From: Rhodospirillaceae bacterium
Lineage (GTDB): Bacteria > Pseudomonadota > Alphaproteobacteria > Reyranellales > Reyranellaceae
Assembly (NCBI GenBank): GCA_009772935.1
Contig: WOUR01000021.1
Coordinates: 1-64,000 of the forward strand
Length of the DNA: 64,000 nucleotides
Direction of reading: 5' to 3'
Shown here: piece by piece, positions 36,985 through 44,994 of the stretch
Layout: each line of letters starts with the position of its first letter
How positions within the stretch are numbered: position 1 is the first letter of the stretch
The notes under the pieces: model-generated
Databases searched by the model: none
What the model saw: the letters and a program-made list of their open reading frames with translations, nothing else
Told to the model about the DNA's origin: nothing
Program-made: the position numbers and the translations under genes

Positions 36985-37959
36985 ATGGAACAGCGGCGGC
37001 AATTCCTGCTCGGCGGACTCGCGGCGACGACCGCCCTGGCAACCGGCTTCGGCACGCGGGCCCAGTCCTTCCCGACCAAGCCGCTTCGCCTCGTCGTTCC
37101 CTTCGCCGCCGGCGGCAATGCCGACGTCACCGCGCGCCTCGCGGGCGAAGGAATGTCGCGCAAGCTCGCACAGCCGGTTCTAATCGACAATCGTCCCGGC
37201 GCAGGCGGGGTGGTCGGCCAGGAGCTTGTGCTGCAGGCGCCCGCGGATGGCTATACGATGGTGATTGCGGCCTTCGGGACGCTCTATGTCTCGCCGCTCA
37301 TGGCCGGTAAGCCGTCGATGGTGCAGTCGTTCGCTCCGGTGAGCATGCTGAGCACGGTACCCATGATCGTGGTCGTGCCAACCAACAGCCGATTGAAGGA
37401 CTGGCAGTCGTTGCTGGCGGCGGCCAAAGCAAAGCCCGGCACGATCAGCATGGGCCACGCCGGCAACGGGACGCCGAACCATACCGACATCCTGCGCATC
37501 CAGGAGAATGAGAAAGTGAGCTTCGCGATCGTGCCTTATCGCGGCTCGGGCGTCGGTCTGAATGACGTACTGGCGGGGCAGATCGACAGCTATGTCGACC
37601 AGCTCAGCAGCTCGCTGCCGCACATCAAGTCGGGCAAGCTGCGCGCGCTGGTCGTGGTCGGGGAGAAGCGCGCCCCGGAAGTGCCCGACGTGCCGACGTT
37701 GGCCGAAGCCGGCTGTGCGCCCTTCGATGGCGGCACGACGCTGGGCCTCTTCGTCAGGCACGACACGCCGTCCGCGATCATCGCGACGCTCAACGGCGCC
37801 GTACTCGCCGCGCTCGACGACGCGGCGATCAAGCAGAAGTTCGCCGAACTGGGCGCGACGGTCCGCCCATCGACGCCGGAGGCATTCGCCGCTTTCCTCA
37901 AGACTGAGGATGCCGGTATCGGCGACCTCGCGAAGAGGGGACTGTTGAAGCCGGAGTAA
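36985..37959 (+). CDS. Bug-family periplasmic binding protein
   Basis: A 324-residue receptor starting at ATG 36985 (GGAGGAAATGCATC before it). Signal MEQRRQFLLGGLAATTALATG, then FPTKPLRLVVPFAAGGNADVTARLAG, IDNRPGAGGVVGQELVLQAPADGYTMV and PTLAEAGC typical of the family. Ends 4 bp before the convergent small-protein gene. Another orphan receptor without transporter membrane genes. Confidence 0.92.
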   Translation: MEQRRQFLLGGLAATTALATGFGTRAQSFPTKPLRLVVPFAAGGNADVTARLAGEGMSRKLAQPVLIDNRPGAGGVVGQELVLQAPADGYTMVIAAFGTLYVSPLMAGKPSMVQSFAPVSMLSTVPMIVVVPTNSRLKDWQSLLAAAKAKPGTISMGHAGNGTPNHTDILRIQENEKVSFAIVPYRGSGVGLNDVLAGQIDSYVDQLSSSLPHIKSGKLRALVVVGEKRAPEVPDVPTLAEAGCAPFDGGTTLGLFVRHDTPSAIIATLNGAVLAALDDAAIKQKFAELGATVRPSTPEAFAAFLKTEDAGIGDLAKRGLLKPE

Positions 37960-37963
37960 CTTG

Positions 37964-38197
37964 CTACTTCGTCTTGGCCGCGCCCTGCCCCTTGGGATCG
38001 CCTGCCTTGCCCTGGGCCTCGGCAGCCTGGAGCGAAGCGCCTTCTTCGCCATCGAGCGCCTTCGCGGCCTCGCGGGCGGCGCCGTCGACCTTCTCCTTCT
38101 TCAGGAACTCGGCGGTTCGCTTGTTGTAGTCGGCGGTGGCGGTGTAGCTGCCTTCGCCCTCGATCTTGTCCTTGGCCTTCTCCATGACGTGCTCCAT
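37964..38197 (-). CDS. Small hydrophilic protein of unknown function
   Basis: A 77-residue protein from ATG 38197 (GGAAACG just before), very charged: MEHVMEKAKDKIEGEG, then SYTATADYNKRTAEFLKKEKVDGAAREAAKAL, then a Gly/Gln/Lys tail. It belongs to a recurrent small-protein type with a GxxxYTAxxxYxxxTxxF core that I know only as hypothetical. Composition resembles stress-related hydrophilic proteins such as CsbD, but I see no CsbD motif. Lies 37 bp after the TAXI gene. Confidence 0.6.
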   Translation of the reverse strand: MEHVMEKAKDKIEGEGSYTATADYNKRTAEFLKKEKVDGAAREAAKALDGEEGASLQAAEAQGKAGDPKGQGAAKTK

Positions 38198-38233
38198 CGT
38201 TTCCAGACGGGAAACGCGGCAGTCCGTCAATGG

Positions 38234-39229
38234 TTACGGGAGAAACCCGATCTCCCGGTAGAATCGCGCGGCACCGGGATGCAGTTTCTCGCGCGCGGGC
38301 ACCACGGCGACCGTATTGGCCGCCGTGGTGTCGACGAGTTGCGGCGGCGGATTGCCGACCTGCTGCAGGGCGTGCAGCGCCTTGACCATTCGGTAGACCA
38401 CGGTCTCGTCCAGCCCGGGACGAGCGAGCACGAAACTCCAGGAACCAACAGAGGGTATGGCGGCGGCCTGGCCGGGAAAACTTCCAGCGGGCTGCGTGAC
38501 GGGCTTGAGGAACGGATGCTTGGCGAGGATCTGTCGGATCTCTTCGGCGTCCGGCGCGATGAAGCGGGCGCCCTCCTTGCTCCTGGCCACGGTCATGAAG
38601 CCCGGCCAGCCGTTGCCGCCACCCCACAGCGCGGCTGCCCGACCGTCGAGCACCATCGCCGGGCCATCGCCGGCGCGCTCGAGATAGATCGGCTGGAAGT
38701 CCTTGGCGGCATCGAGGCCCAGCCCGTCCATGGCGTAGCGGCCCAGGATCACCAGGCCCGAACCACCGGCGCCCCAGGCGATCGGCTTGCCCTTGAGATC
38801 GGCGATGGTGCGAAAGGGCGAATCGGCCCGAACGACGAACATGCCGGCGGTCGGATACATCGCGGTCAGCATACGCAGGTCGGCCGGCGCGCGGCCCACG
38901 CCCTGCAGCGCCGCATGGACGACCTCGCCCTGGACGAGGGCAATGTCGAGCGTGCCGGCCTCGAGCATTGGCACGTTCTCGGTACTGCCCTTGGTGTTGA
39001 TCGCCTCGATCTCCAGCGCAGGATCGAAGCGCCGCACGCCTTCGACGAAGGCCGCACCATAGACGGGAAAGCCGCCGCCCGGCGTCGCCGTGCCTAGGCG
39101 GACCTTCACGGTCTGGGCCCCGGCCGGCGCGGCTGCGGGCAGAGAACCGCCGAGAAGTGCCATGCCTCCCAACACGTCGCGCCGATGCAGGCGTTTGGGC
39201 GAATCTTCATCCGCGCGCGGCCGTGTCAT
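38234..39229 (-). CDS. TAXI-family TRAP transporter solute receptor
   Basis: A 331-residue binding protein with a twin-arginine signal (HRRDVLGGMALLGGSLPAAAPAG). Family hallmarks: VRLGTATPGGGFPVYGAAFVE, INTKGSTENVPMLEAGTLDIALVQGEV, and LRMLTAMYPTAGMFVVRADSPFRTIADLKGKPIAWGAGGSG. Would deliver a carboxylate to a DctM-type permease, but no such gene is nearby. Followed by the DUF3297 gene upstream in the same direction with a 10-bp gap, so likely co-transcribed. Confidence 0.88.
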   Translation of the reverse strand: MTRPRADEDSPKRLHRRDVLGGMALLGGSLPAAAPAGAQTVKVRLGTATPGGGFPVYGAAFVEGVRRFDPALEIEAINTKGSTENVPMLEAGTLDIALVQGEVVHAALQGVGRAPADLRMLTAMYPTAGMFVVRADSPFRTIADLKGKPIAWGAGGSGLVILGRYAMDGLGLDAAKDFQPIYLERAGDGPAMVLDGRAAALWGGGNGWPGFMTVARSKEGARFIAPDAEEIRQILAKHPFLKPVTQPAGSFPGQAAAIPSVGSWSFVLARPGLDETVVYRMVKALHALQQVGNPPPQLVDTTAANTVAVVPAREKLHPGAARFYREIGFLP

Positions 39230-39239
39230 TCAGCCTCCT

Positions 39240-39485
39240 TTAGAATTTCTTGGCCTCGAAGAACGGCTCGACCGTGCCCTTGAGCTTGATCGTCAGCGGA
39301 TTGCCCTTGCGGTCGACCGTCTTGCCGACGGCCACACGAATCCAGCCCTCGCTCACGCAATACTCCTCGACGTTGGTCTTCTCCTGGCCGTCGAACCTGA
39401 TGCCGATGCCGCGCTGGAGGAGCGCCTCGTCATAGTGCGGGCTCTTGGGATTGGTGGACAGTCGGTCGGGGAGGGTGTCGGTCAT
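39240..39485 (-). CDS. DUF3297 family protein
   Basis: An 81-residue protein matching DUF3297: MTDTLPDRLSTNPKSPHYDE, GIGIRFDGQEKTNVEEYC, and an end in GTVEPFF. Function unknown; found across Proteobacteria. It lies 7 bp downstream of chrA on the same strand and just ahead of the TAXI receptor gene. Confidence 0.88.
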   Translation of the reverse strand: MTDTLPDRLSTNPKSPHYDEALLQRGIGIRFDGQEKTNVEEYCVSEGWIRVAVGKTVDRKGNPLTIKLKGTVEPFFEAKKF

Positions 39486-39492
39486 TGGGTTC

Positions 39493-40854
39493 CTATAGCA
39501 TCAATGCGTAGACGATGCCGGCCATCGAACTGGCCAGCAGAACCGGGATCATCCCGAAGCGGAAGCGGAATACAGCAACCGCACAGGCCGCCGCCAGCGC
39601 AATGGCGGCGACGTTCGCCGACCCCAGCACCGGCACGTCGACGGTGGCGCCGAGCAGGCTGATGTGGCGCAGCTCGCCGAACAGCACCTGCAGCCCGAAC
39701 CAGACCGCGAGGTTCAGGATCACGCCCACGATCGCCGCGGTGATGGCCGCCAGCGCCCCCGACAGCGCCTTGTTGGACCGCAGCGCCTCGACATAGGGCG
39801 CGCCGACGAAGATCCACAGGAAGCAGGGCACGAACGTGACCCAGGTGGTGAGCAGTCCGCCCAGCGTTCCGGCCAGCAGCGGGGGTAGCCCCCCGGGGTC
39901 GCGCCAGGCGCCGAGGAAACCGACGAACTGCGTCACCATGATCAGCGGCCCGGGCGTCGACTCGGCCAGTCCCAGCCCGTCCAGCATCTCGCCGGCGGTG
40001 ACCCAGCCATATTGTTCGACCGCCTGTTGCGCGACATAGGCCAGCACGGCGTAGGCGCCGCCAAACGTCACCACGGCCATCTTGCTGAAAAACACCGCGA
40101 TCTGCGTGAAGACGTCGTCGGGTCCGCGCAGGAGCCACAGCAGGCCGACCGGAGCCAACCACAGCGTGAGAAAAATGGCGCCGATAGCCAGCGTCCAGAC
40201 GAGGTTGGGTCTGGCATGTTCGGGGGTCGCCTCGCCCAGCAACGATTGTGCATCCCCCAGTCCGACATGGCCGGCGCCATGGCCACTCGCCTGGAACTCC
40301 GACCTGCCAAACTTCGTGGCGATGAAGCCGATCAGTGCCGCTGCGATGACGATCAGCGGAAACGGCACGCCGTAGAAGAAGATCGCGACGAAGGCCGCAG
40401 CCGCCAAAAGGCGCATGGAGTTGTTGCGTAGCGCCCGCCGCCCCACCCGGATCACCGCCTCGATCACGATGACCAGCACGGCGGCTTTGAGCCCGAAGAA
40501 CAGGCCTTGCACCAAGGTGACCTTGCCTAGCAGCACGTAGACCCATGACAACGCCATGATGGCCACCAAGCCGGGCAGCACGAACAGCGTGCCGGCCAGC
40601 AGGCCCCCCGCCGTCCGGTGCATCAGCCAGCCGATGTAGGTCGCGAGCTGCTGCGCCTCGGGACCGGGCAGCAGGGTGCAGTAGTTCAGCGCCTGCAGGA
40701 ACCGTTGCTCGCCGATCCACTTCTTTTCCTCGACGATGATGCGGTGCATCACCGAGATCTGGCCGGCGGGCCCACCAAAGGACAGGGCCGCAACGCGTAG
40801 CCAGACCTTCATCGCCTCGTCAAACGGGACGCCGTGCGCTTTCACTTCGCTCAT
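39493..40854 (-). CDS. chrA: Chromate efflux transporter ChrA
   Basis: A 453-residue long-chain ChrA with two homologous halves of about 200 residues. Each half begins with the CHR motif: FGGPAGQISVMHR (first half, about residues 31-43) and FGGAYAVLAYVAQQ (second). Ten to twelve hydrophobic segments are seen. Expels chromate using the proton motive force. Overlaps the rhodanese-ChrB gene by 4 bp, forming a chrB-chrA unit. Confidence 0.92.
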   Translation of the reverse strand: MSEVKAHGVPFDEAMKVWLRVAALSFGGPAGQISVMHRIIVEEKKWIGEQRFLQALNYCTLLPGPEAQQLATYIGWLMHRTAGGLLAGTLFVLPGLVAIMALSWVYVLLGKVTLVQGLFFGLKAAVLVIVIEAVIRVGRRALRNNSMRLLAAAAFVAIFFYGVPFPLIVIAAALIGFIATKFGRSEFQASGHGAGHVGLGDAQSLLGEATPEHARPNLVWTLAIGAIFLTLWLAPVGLLWLLRGPDDVFTQIAVFFSKMAVVTFGGAYAVLAYVAQQAVEQYGWVTAGEMLDGLGLAESTPGPLIMVTQFVGFLGAWRDPGGLPPLLAGTLGGLLTTWVTFVPCFLWIFVGAPYVEALRSNKALSGALAAITAAIVGVILNLAVWFGLQVLFGELRHISLLGATVDVPVLGSANVAAIALAAACAVAVFRFRFGMIPVLLASSMAGIVYALML

Positions 40855-41681
40855 GACTTCCTCGCGGTCGGCGGCCAGTCGTGTCCTTCGTCAACGGCGT
40901 CGCGGCACCAGCGGTAGAAGGCATCGTAGAGGGTTAGCCCCGCTTCGAGTTGCGCGAGGTCGTCGGCAAACATGCGCGACAGGCCCAGCGAGGCGGCCAG
41001 CAGGCCCGCCGATTCGGGGGCGAGGTCCGGCCGGCCGGTGTCGGCGCCGCGCACGATCGTGGCCAGGCGCTTCAGGGCCGGGGTCTCCAGGCCGAATTCC
41101 TCGACCATGAGATCGAACGTGCAACGCTCGCCGCGATGGCTCCAGTGCACATCCTCGTGGTCGACGTCGAACGGCGTCGCGCCGAATCGGTCGGCGACAT
41201 CGAGCACGTCCGAGGGCGCGACATAGAGGAACACCGCCTGCGGATCGACGAAGCGCCGGATCAGCCACGGGCAGGCGATGCGGTCGACCTTCGGCCGGCT
41301 GCGGGTGACCCACACCGTGCGACCCTGCGCGTCGCGCCGCGGCAGATTCTCGACGGGGACGGTCGGCAGGCTCGCCGCCTGCCACGCGACCATGCCGCCT
41401 TCGAGCACGTCGGCCGGGACGCCCAGATGGCGAAGCCAGGCGGCGGTCCCCTGGCTGAGTTTCAGGCCCTTCTTGCAGATCACCACGGCCGACCGGCCGG
41501 TGCCGGCAAAGGCCGGCCCCCAGGCCGGGACCTCGTTCCAGGGGTGACGAACGGCGCCTGGCACGAGCCGCGGATCGGCGCCGAAATCTTCGTCGGTCCG
41601 GACGTCTATCAGTGAAGGGGAATCGGGACGCCCGAGAAGGCGGGCGAGCTTGTCGGCGGAAATCGCGTTGGGCGAGGGCAT
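40851..41681 (-). CDS. Rhodanese - ChrB C-terminal domain fusion (chromate resistance)
   Basis: A 276-residue two-domain protein. N-terminal rhodanese domain (about residues 8-110): SLIDVRTDEDFGADPRLVPGA, ICKKGLKLSQGTA with the active-site-position Cys in VVICKKG, and VLEGGMVAW. C-terminal ChrB domain (about 125-270): TVWVTRSRPKVDRIACPWLIRRFVDPQA, then ATPFDVDHEDVHWSHRGERCTFDLMVEEFG. ChrB regulates or assists chromate export. Coupled to chrA. The N-terminal ChrB helical domain that binds DNA in classical ChrB is absent and replaced by rhodanese. Confidence 0.9.
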   Translation of the reverse strand: MPSPNAISADKLARLLGRPDSPSLIDVRTDEDFGADPRLVPGAVRHPWNEVPAWGPAFAGTGRSAVVICKKGLKLSQGTAAWLRHLGVPADVLEGGMVAWQAASLPTVPVENLPRRDAQGRTVWVTRSRPKVDRIACPWLIRRFVDPQAVFLYVAPSDVLDVADRFGATPFDVDHEDVHWSHRGERCTFDLMVEEFGLETPALKRLATIVRGADTGRPDLAPESAGLLAASLGLSRMFADDLAQLEAGLTLYDAFYRWCRDAVDEGHDWPPTARKS

Positions 41682-41760
41682 GGCGGCGTCCTTTGTGAAC
41701 CTGGCAGGACGCGATGCTTCGGCTGTCGCCTCGTGGGGAGATCGCGATCCCCATCGCCTT

Positions 41761-41790
41761 CACTCTTAATAGCAGTGCAAATAGTGTCAA
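41761..41790 (-). promoter_or_regulatory. Possible promoter/operator upstream of the chrB-chrA pair
   Basis: An AT-rich patch in GC-rich DNA. Read leftward it has TTGACA (41789-41784) followed by TATTAA, with spacing shorter than ideal (13 bases), and CACT/AGTG arms that suggest a dyad. It sits 80 bp before the rhodanese-ChrB start. Weak prediction. Confidence 0.35.
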
Positions 41791-41877
41791 GCTTGGCCGA
41801 TTGCCGCGACCGCGCCTGGACGTTAGTTTCCCCATGGGAAATTGGGATTGGCAGTGCAGTTATTGACCGGGGGTTTC

Positions 41878-42492
41878 ATGGCTTGGGGTCGTCTAATTCT
41901 TCTGGCAATGGCCGTCGTGGGTACGGCCGTGGCGTGCAGCCAAGGCTCGCGGGTGGTGGTGCAGTCGACGGCGCAGATCAAGCGCGCCTACTGGGGTCTC
42001 CCGCAAGCAGGACCCGGCGCCGACGTGACCAGCATGGTCACCTGCCCCGGTGGCTATCCCTGCGACGTGTTCGCCAACGGACCCGCCTTCAACGACAACC
42101 GCGCGGACCTAGCCAAAAAGCTCACCGTGATCTGGACCTGTCAGCCCCAGAACTTCGTGCTGGCCGAGGTCGCGCCGCCGACCTTCAAGGTCCGCATGGC
42201 CTGCGTCGGCCAGGCGCCCATCGTGCCGCGTCGGATCGATATCCTCGAAGCCTCGTGGGGCGGCCCGTCCTCGACCATCGACGTCACCCAGCAGGTCCGC
42301 GACATCTGTGGCAGCGGCCCGACCCGCTGCCAGGTGCCGGCGATGGCCTATATCTTCGGCATGCCCGATCGCCTCAGTAAGACGCTCCGCATCCGCTACA
42401 CCTGCAACGGCCAGACGACGCCGGGTCGCCAGGCGACGGAGAACAGCGTCGCCGACCTGCGCTGCGAGCAGCCGGCCGATCTCGGCTACTGA
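41878..42492 (+). CDS. Putative lipoprotein with a duplicated beta domain
   Basis: About 204 residues from ATG 41878. The signal ends in a lipobox (VVGTAVAC), so Cys lipidation is likely. The mature part carries two copies of one domain: repeat 1 IKRAYWGLPQAGPGADVT ... AKKLTVIWTCQ, repeat 2 ILEASWGGPSSTIDVT ... SKTLRIRYTCN. Each ends with a T-C pair and contains a central Cys pair, so disulfides are probable. The pattern resembles a domain with a conserved DVT and a terminal Y/W-x-C seen in some eukaryotic and bacterial proteins; no function can be given. Confidence 0.7.
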   Translation: MAWGRLILLAMAVVGTAVACSQGSRVVVQSTAQIKRAYWGLPQAGPGADVTSMVTCPGGYPCDVFANGPAFNDNRADLAKKLTVIWTCQPQNFVLAEVAPPTFKVRMACVGQAPIVPRRIDILEASWGGPSSTIDVTQQVRDICGSGPTRCQVPAMAYIFGMPDRLSKTLRIRYTCNGQTTPGRQATENSVADLRCEQPADLGY

Positions 42493-42503
42493 CGAAAGCG
42501 TCG

Positions 42504-42878
42504 CTAACGCCGCTCGGCGGGAACGCCGGGCGGCGGCAAACTGCGGCGGCACTCCCCATGCAGCAGGCCGCCATAGTTGGCTCCGAGCGGCGTCATCGAG
42601 AAGGCACCGTCGTTGCGGTTGTAGGTCATCGAGAAATTGGGAAAGGTCGCCCGCAGCGCCTGGAACGTGATGACCACGCTCGTACCGTCGGCCATCGACG
42701 TTCCATCCCAGACCCCGACCGTGTTGCGCCGGTCGTCGAACACGACACTGAAATTGCGCACCTGCCCGCCCTGGTCGGTGACCTTGCAGGCGAGCCAGCG
42801 TGGCTCGGCGTTGGCGGGAGTGGCGACGGCGGCCAACACGACCGCCGCCGTCAGCAACGTCGGAAACCGCATCGACAC
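42504..42878 (-). CDS. Hypothetical exported small protein
   Basis: A 124-residue protein with signal peptide (MRFPTLLTAAVVLAAVATPANA; a second ATG lies two codons in). The mature part is beta-rich with Cys residues at the two ends (LACKVTD and HGECRRS), probably disulfide-linked. The pattern VVFDDRRNTVGVWDG is common in small exported proteins of unknown function. 12 bp separate it from the convergent lipoprotein gene. Confidence 0.65.
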   Translation of the reverse strand: MSMRFPTLLTAAVVLAAVATPANAEPRWLACKVTDQGGQVRNFSVVFDDRRNTVGVWDGTSMADGTSVVITFQALRATFPNFSMTYNRNDGAFSMTPLGANYGGLLHGECRRSLPPPGVPAERR

Positions 42879-42892
42879 GCCCTCCTGACCGT

Positions 42893-43654
42893 CTACTTCG
42901 GCGCCATGCGGATGGCGCCGTCGAGACGGATCGTCTCGCCGTTCAGCATGGGGTTCTCGACGATGCTCATGGCGAGCTGGGCGTACTCCCTCGGGTCGCC
43001 GAGGCGCGACGGGAACGGTACCTGGGCGCCCAGGCTCTTCTGCGCTTCCGCGGGCAGGCTCATCATCATCGGCGTGAGGAACAGGCCCGGCGCGATGGTG
43101 CAGACGCGTACGCCGAGGCTCGCGAGGTCGCGTGCGATCGGCAGGGTCATGCCGACGACGCCACCCTTCGAGGCCGAATAGGCCGCCTGGCCGATCTGGC
43201 CGTCGAACGCCGCGACCGAGGCGGTGTTGACGATGACGCCGCGCTCGCCGCCGTCCAGCGGCTCCGACTGGCTCATGGCGTAGGCCGCGATGCGGATCAC
43301 GTTGAAGGTGCCGATCAGATTGACCTGGATGACCTGGCTGAACATCGCCAGGTCGTGCGGACCGGACTTGGAGATCGTGCGGCCGGACCGGCCGATGCCG
43401 GCGCAGTTCACGACGACGCGCGGCGTGCCCAGCTTCTCGACGACCGTCTTCACCGAGGCCTCGACGCTGGCCGCGTCGGCGACATTGGTCTTGACGAAGA
43501 GACCGCCGATTTCCCTGGCCTTCTGCTCGCCCAGCTCGTCCTGCAGGTCGAAGATGGCGACCTTGGCGCCCGCGGCCGCCAGTGCCGATGCCGTCGCGCC
43601 GCCCAAACCCGACGCGCCGCCCGTGACTATGGCGGCCTGCCCCTTGACGTTCAT
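42893..43654 (-). CDS. Short-chain dehydrogenase (3-hydroxyacyl-CoA dehydrogenase type 2-like)
   Basis: A 253-residue SDR from ATG 43654. NAD-binding TGGASGLG (about residues 11-18), NCAGIG, catalytic Ser in [10 protein letters not shown] and YSASK. The order [24 protein letters not shown] and the closing [16 protein letters not shown] match the HSD17B10-like group that oxidises 3-hydroxyacyl-CoA or 2-methyl-3-hydroxybutyryl-CoA. The acyl-CoA ligase on the same strand nearby would fit a fatty or branched-acid pathway. Confidence 0.9.
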   Translation of the reverse strand: MNVKGQAAIVTGGASGLGGATASALAAAGAKVAIFDLQDELGEQKAREIGGLFVKTNVADAASVEASVKTVVEKLGTPRVVVNCAGIGRSGRTISKSGPHDLAMFSQVIQVNLIGTFNVIRIAAYAMSQSEPLDGGERGVIVNTASVAAFDGQIGQAAYSASKGGVVGMTLPIARDLASLGVRVCTIAPGLFLTPMMMSLPAEAQKSLGAQVPFPSRLGDPREYAQLAMSIVENPMLNGETIRLDGAIRMAPK

Positions 43655-43733
43655 TCGTATCCTCCGTGGTTGGGCGCTTTTAGCATTTCCAGCCCCCTTG
43701 CCAAGCGGGCCCACCGACCCAACGTCTCCCGGC

Positions 43734-44099
43734 ATGAGCGACACCGCCGACCTCGCCCGGAACGAAGACACCGTCCGCCGGAATTTCTGGCACAAGGCCC
43801 GCCGCACCCTGGGCCGCGTGCCCTTCACCGAGGACGCGGTCGCTGCCTTTTATTGTGCCAGCGACAGCGCCACGCCGCTGCCGATCCGCGCGACCCTGTT
43901 CGGAGCGCTGGCCTATTTCGTGCTGCCATTCGACGCCATTCCCGACCTGCTTCTGGGCTTGGGATTCACCGACGATGCGGCGATCCTGGTCGCGGCCTTC
44001 ACCGCCGCCCGCATGCACATTACTGAAGACCACCGCGCCCGGGCCCGGGCTTGGCTGCTCAAGGAGCAGGGCCGGACGGAGGCTTCTCCGGCGGGCTGA
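43734..44099 (+). CDS. YkvA family (DUF1232) membrane protein
   Basis: A 121-residue protein from ATG 43734. Its DUF1232 core is [37 protein letters not shown], one hydrophobic hairpin with the conserved PFDAIPD. Function unknown. Its 3' end overlaps the convergent EamA gene by 41 bp. Confidence 0.88.
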   Translation: MSDTADLARNEDTVRRNFWHKARRTLGRVPFTEDAVAAFYCASDSATPLPIRATLFGALAYFVLPFDAIPDLLLGLGFTDDAAILVAAFTAARMHITEDHRARARAWLLKEQGRTEASPAG

Positions 44100-44994
44100 C
44101 CGCAGTGGCACGCCGTCGCTCGCGCGCAACCACATGCTCGCGATGGGCGATGTAGAGCGCCGAGGCGATGACGATGGCTGCGCCGACATAGGTCCAGACG
44201 ACCGGCATCTCGTTCCACATCAGCCAGCCCATGAACACCGCGAAGGGCAGGCGCATGTACTCGAACGGTGCGATGGCCGACATTTCGCCGGCCTTGAAAG
44301 CCTGCACCCAGAAATATTGACCGACCGTGGCGGTCGACGCGATGCCGACCGCCAACACCCAGCCGAACAGGTCGGGCCAGCGCCACACCCACAGCGCCGG
44401 CGGCGCCAGGAGCAGGGTCGAGAAGATCGCGAACTGGGTCAGGATCATCAGCGGCGATTCGGAATCAGAGAGCCGCTTCACCAGCAGGATCGAGATGGCG
44501 ACGCAGGCGGCGTTGGCCAGCGCCACCAGCGCGCCGAGCTGCAGGCTGCCCTCGCCCGGGCGCACCATGACCAGCACGCCGATGAAGCCCACGACCGTGG
44601 CGGTCCAGCGCCGCCAGCGGACCTTCTCCTTGGCGATGACGGCCGCCACCACCACGGAAAAGAGCGGCTGCGAGAAGGCGATGGCCGTGGCGTCGGCCAG
44701 CGGCAGCATCGAGATGGCGTAGAAGCCCAGCACCATCGACGTGGTGCCCATGAAGGTGCGCCAGAAATGCCCCTTGATGCGCCGGCTGAGCCAGGGCTTC
44801 ACTTTGCCGGTCATCATCAGCGGCAGCAGCATAATCACCGAGAGAATCGCGCGGAAGAACGCTGTCTGGACGCTCTCGATCTGCTCCGAAAGCAGGCGGA
44901 TCATCACGCCCGTCGAGGTGAAGATGAAGCCGCCGCTCACCAGCCACAGCGCCCCCTGCACGTTGGGCGGGAGACGCCGCAGCCAGTCCCGCAT
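44059..44994 (-). CDS. EamA/DMT family transporter
   Basis: A 311-residue protein with ten predicted membrane helices in two EamA repeats (about residues 15-145 and 150-285). Repeats end in helices with FGAYAISMLPLADATAIAF-like and PFEYMRLPFAVFMGWLMWNE sequences, typical of the RhaT/YdcZ-like exporters. Substrate unknown. Overlaps the acyl-CoA synthetase stop by one base, so it is probably co-transcribed with it. Confidence 0.9.
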   Translation of the reverse strand: MRDWLRRLPPNVQGALWLVSGGFIFTSTGVMIRLLSEQIESVQTAFFRAILSVIMLLPLMMTGKVKPWLSRRIKGHFWRTFMGTTSMVLGFYAISMLPLADATAIAFSQPLFSVVVAAVIAKEKVRWRRWTATVVGFIGVLVMVRPGEGSLQLGALVALANAACVAISILLVKRLSDSESPLMILTQFAIFSTLLLAPPALWVWRWPDLFGWVLAVGIASTATVGQYFWVQAFKAGEMSAIAPFEYMRLPFAVFMGWLMWNEMPVVWTYVGAAIVIASALYIAHREHVVARERRRATAVSPPEKPPSGPAP

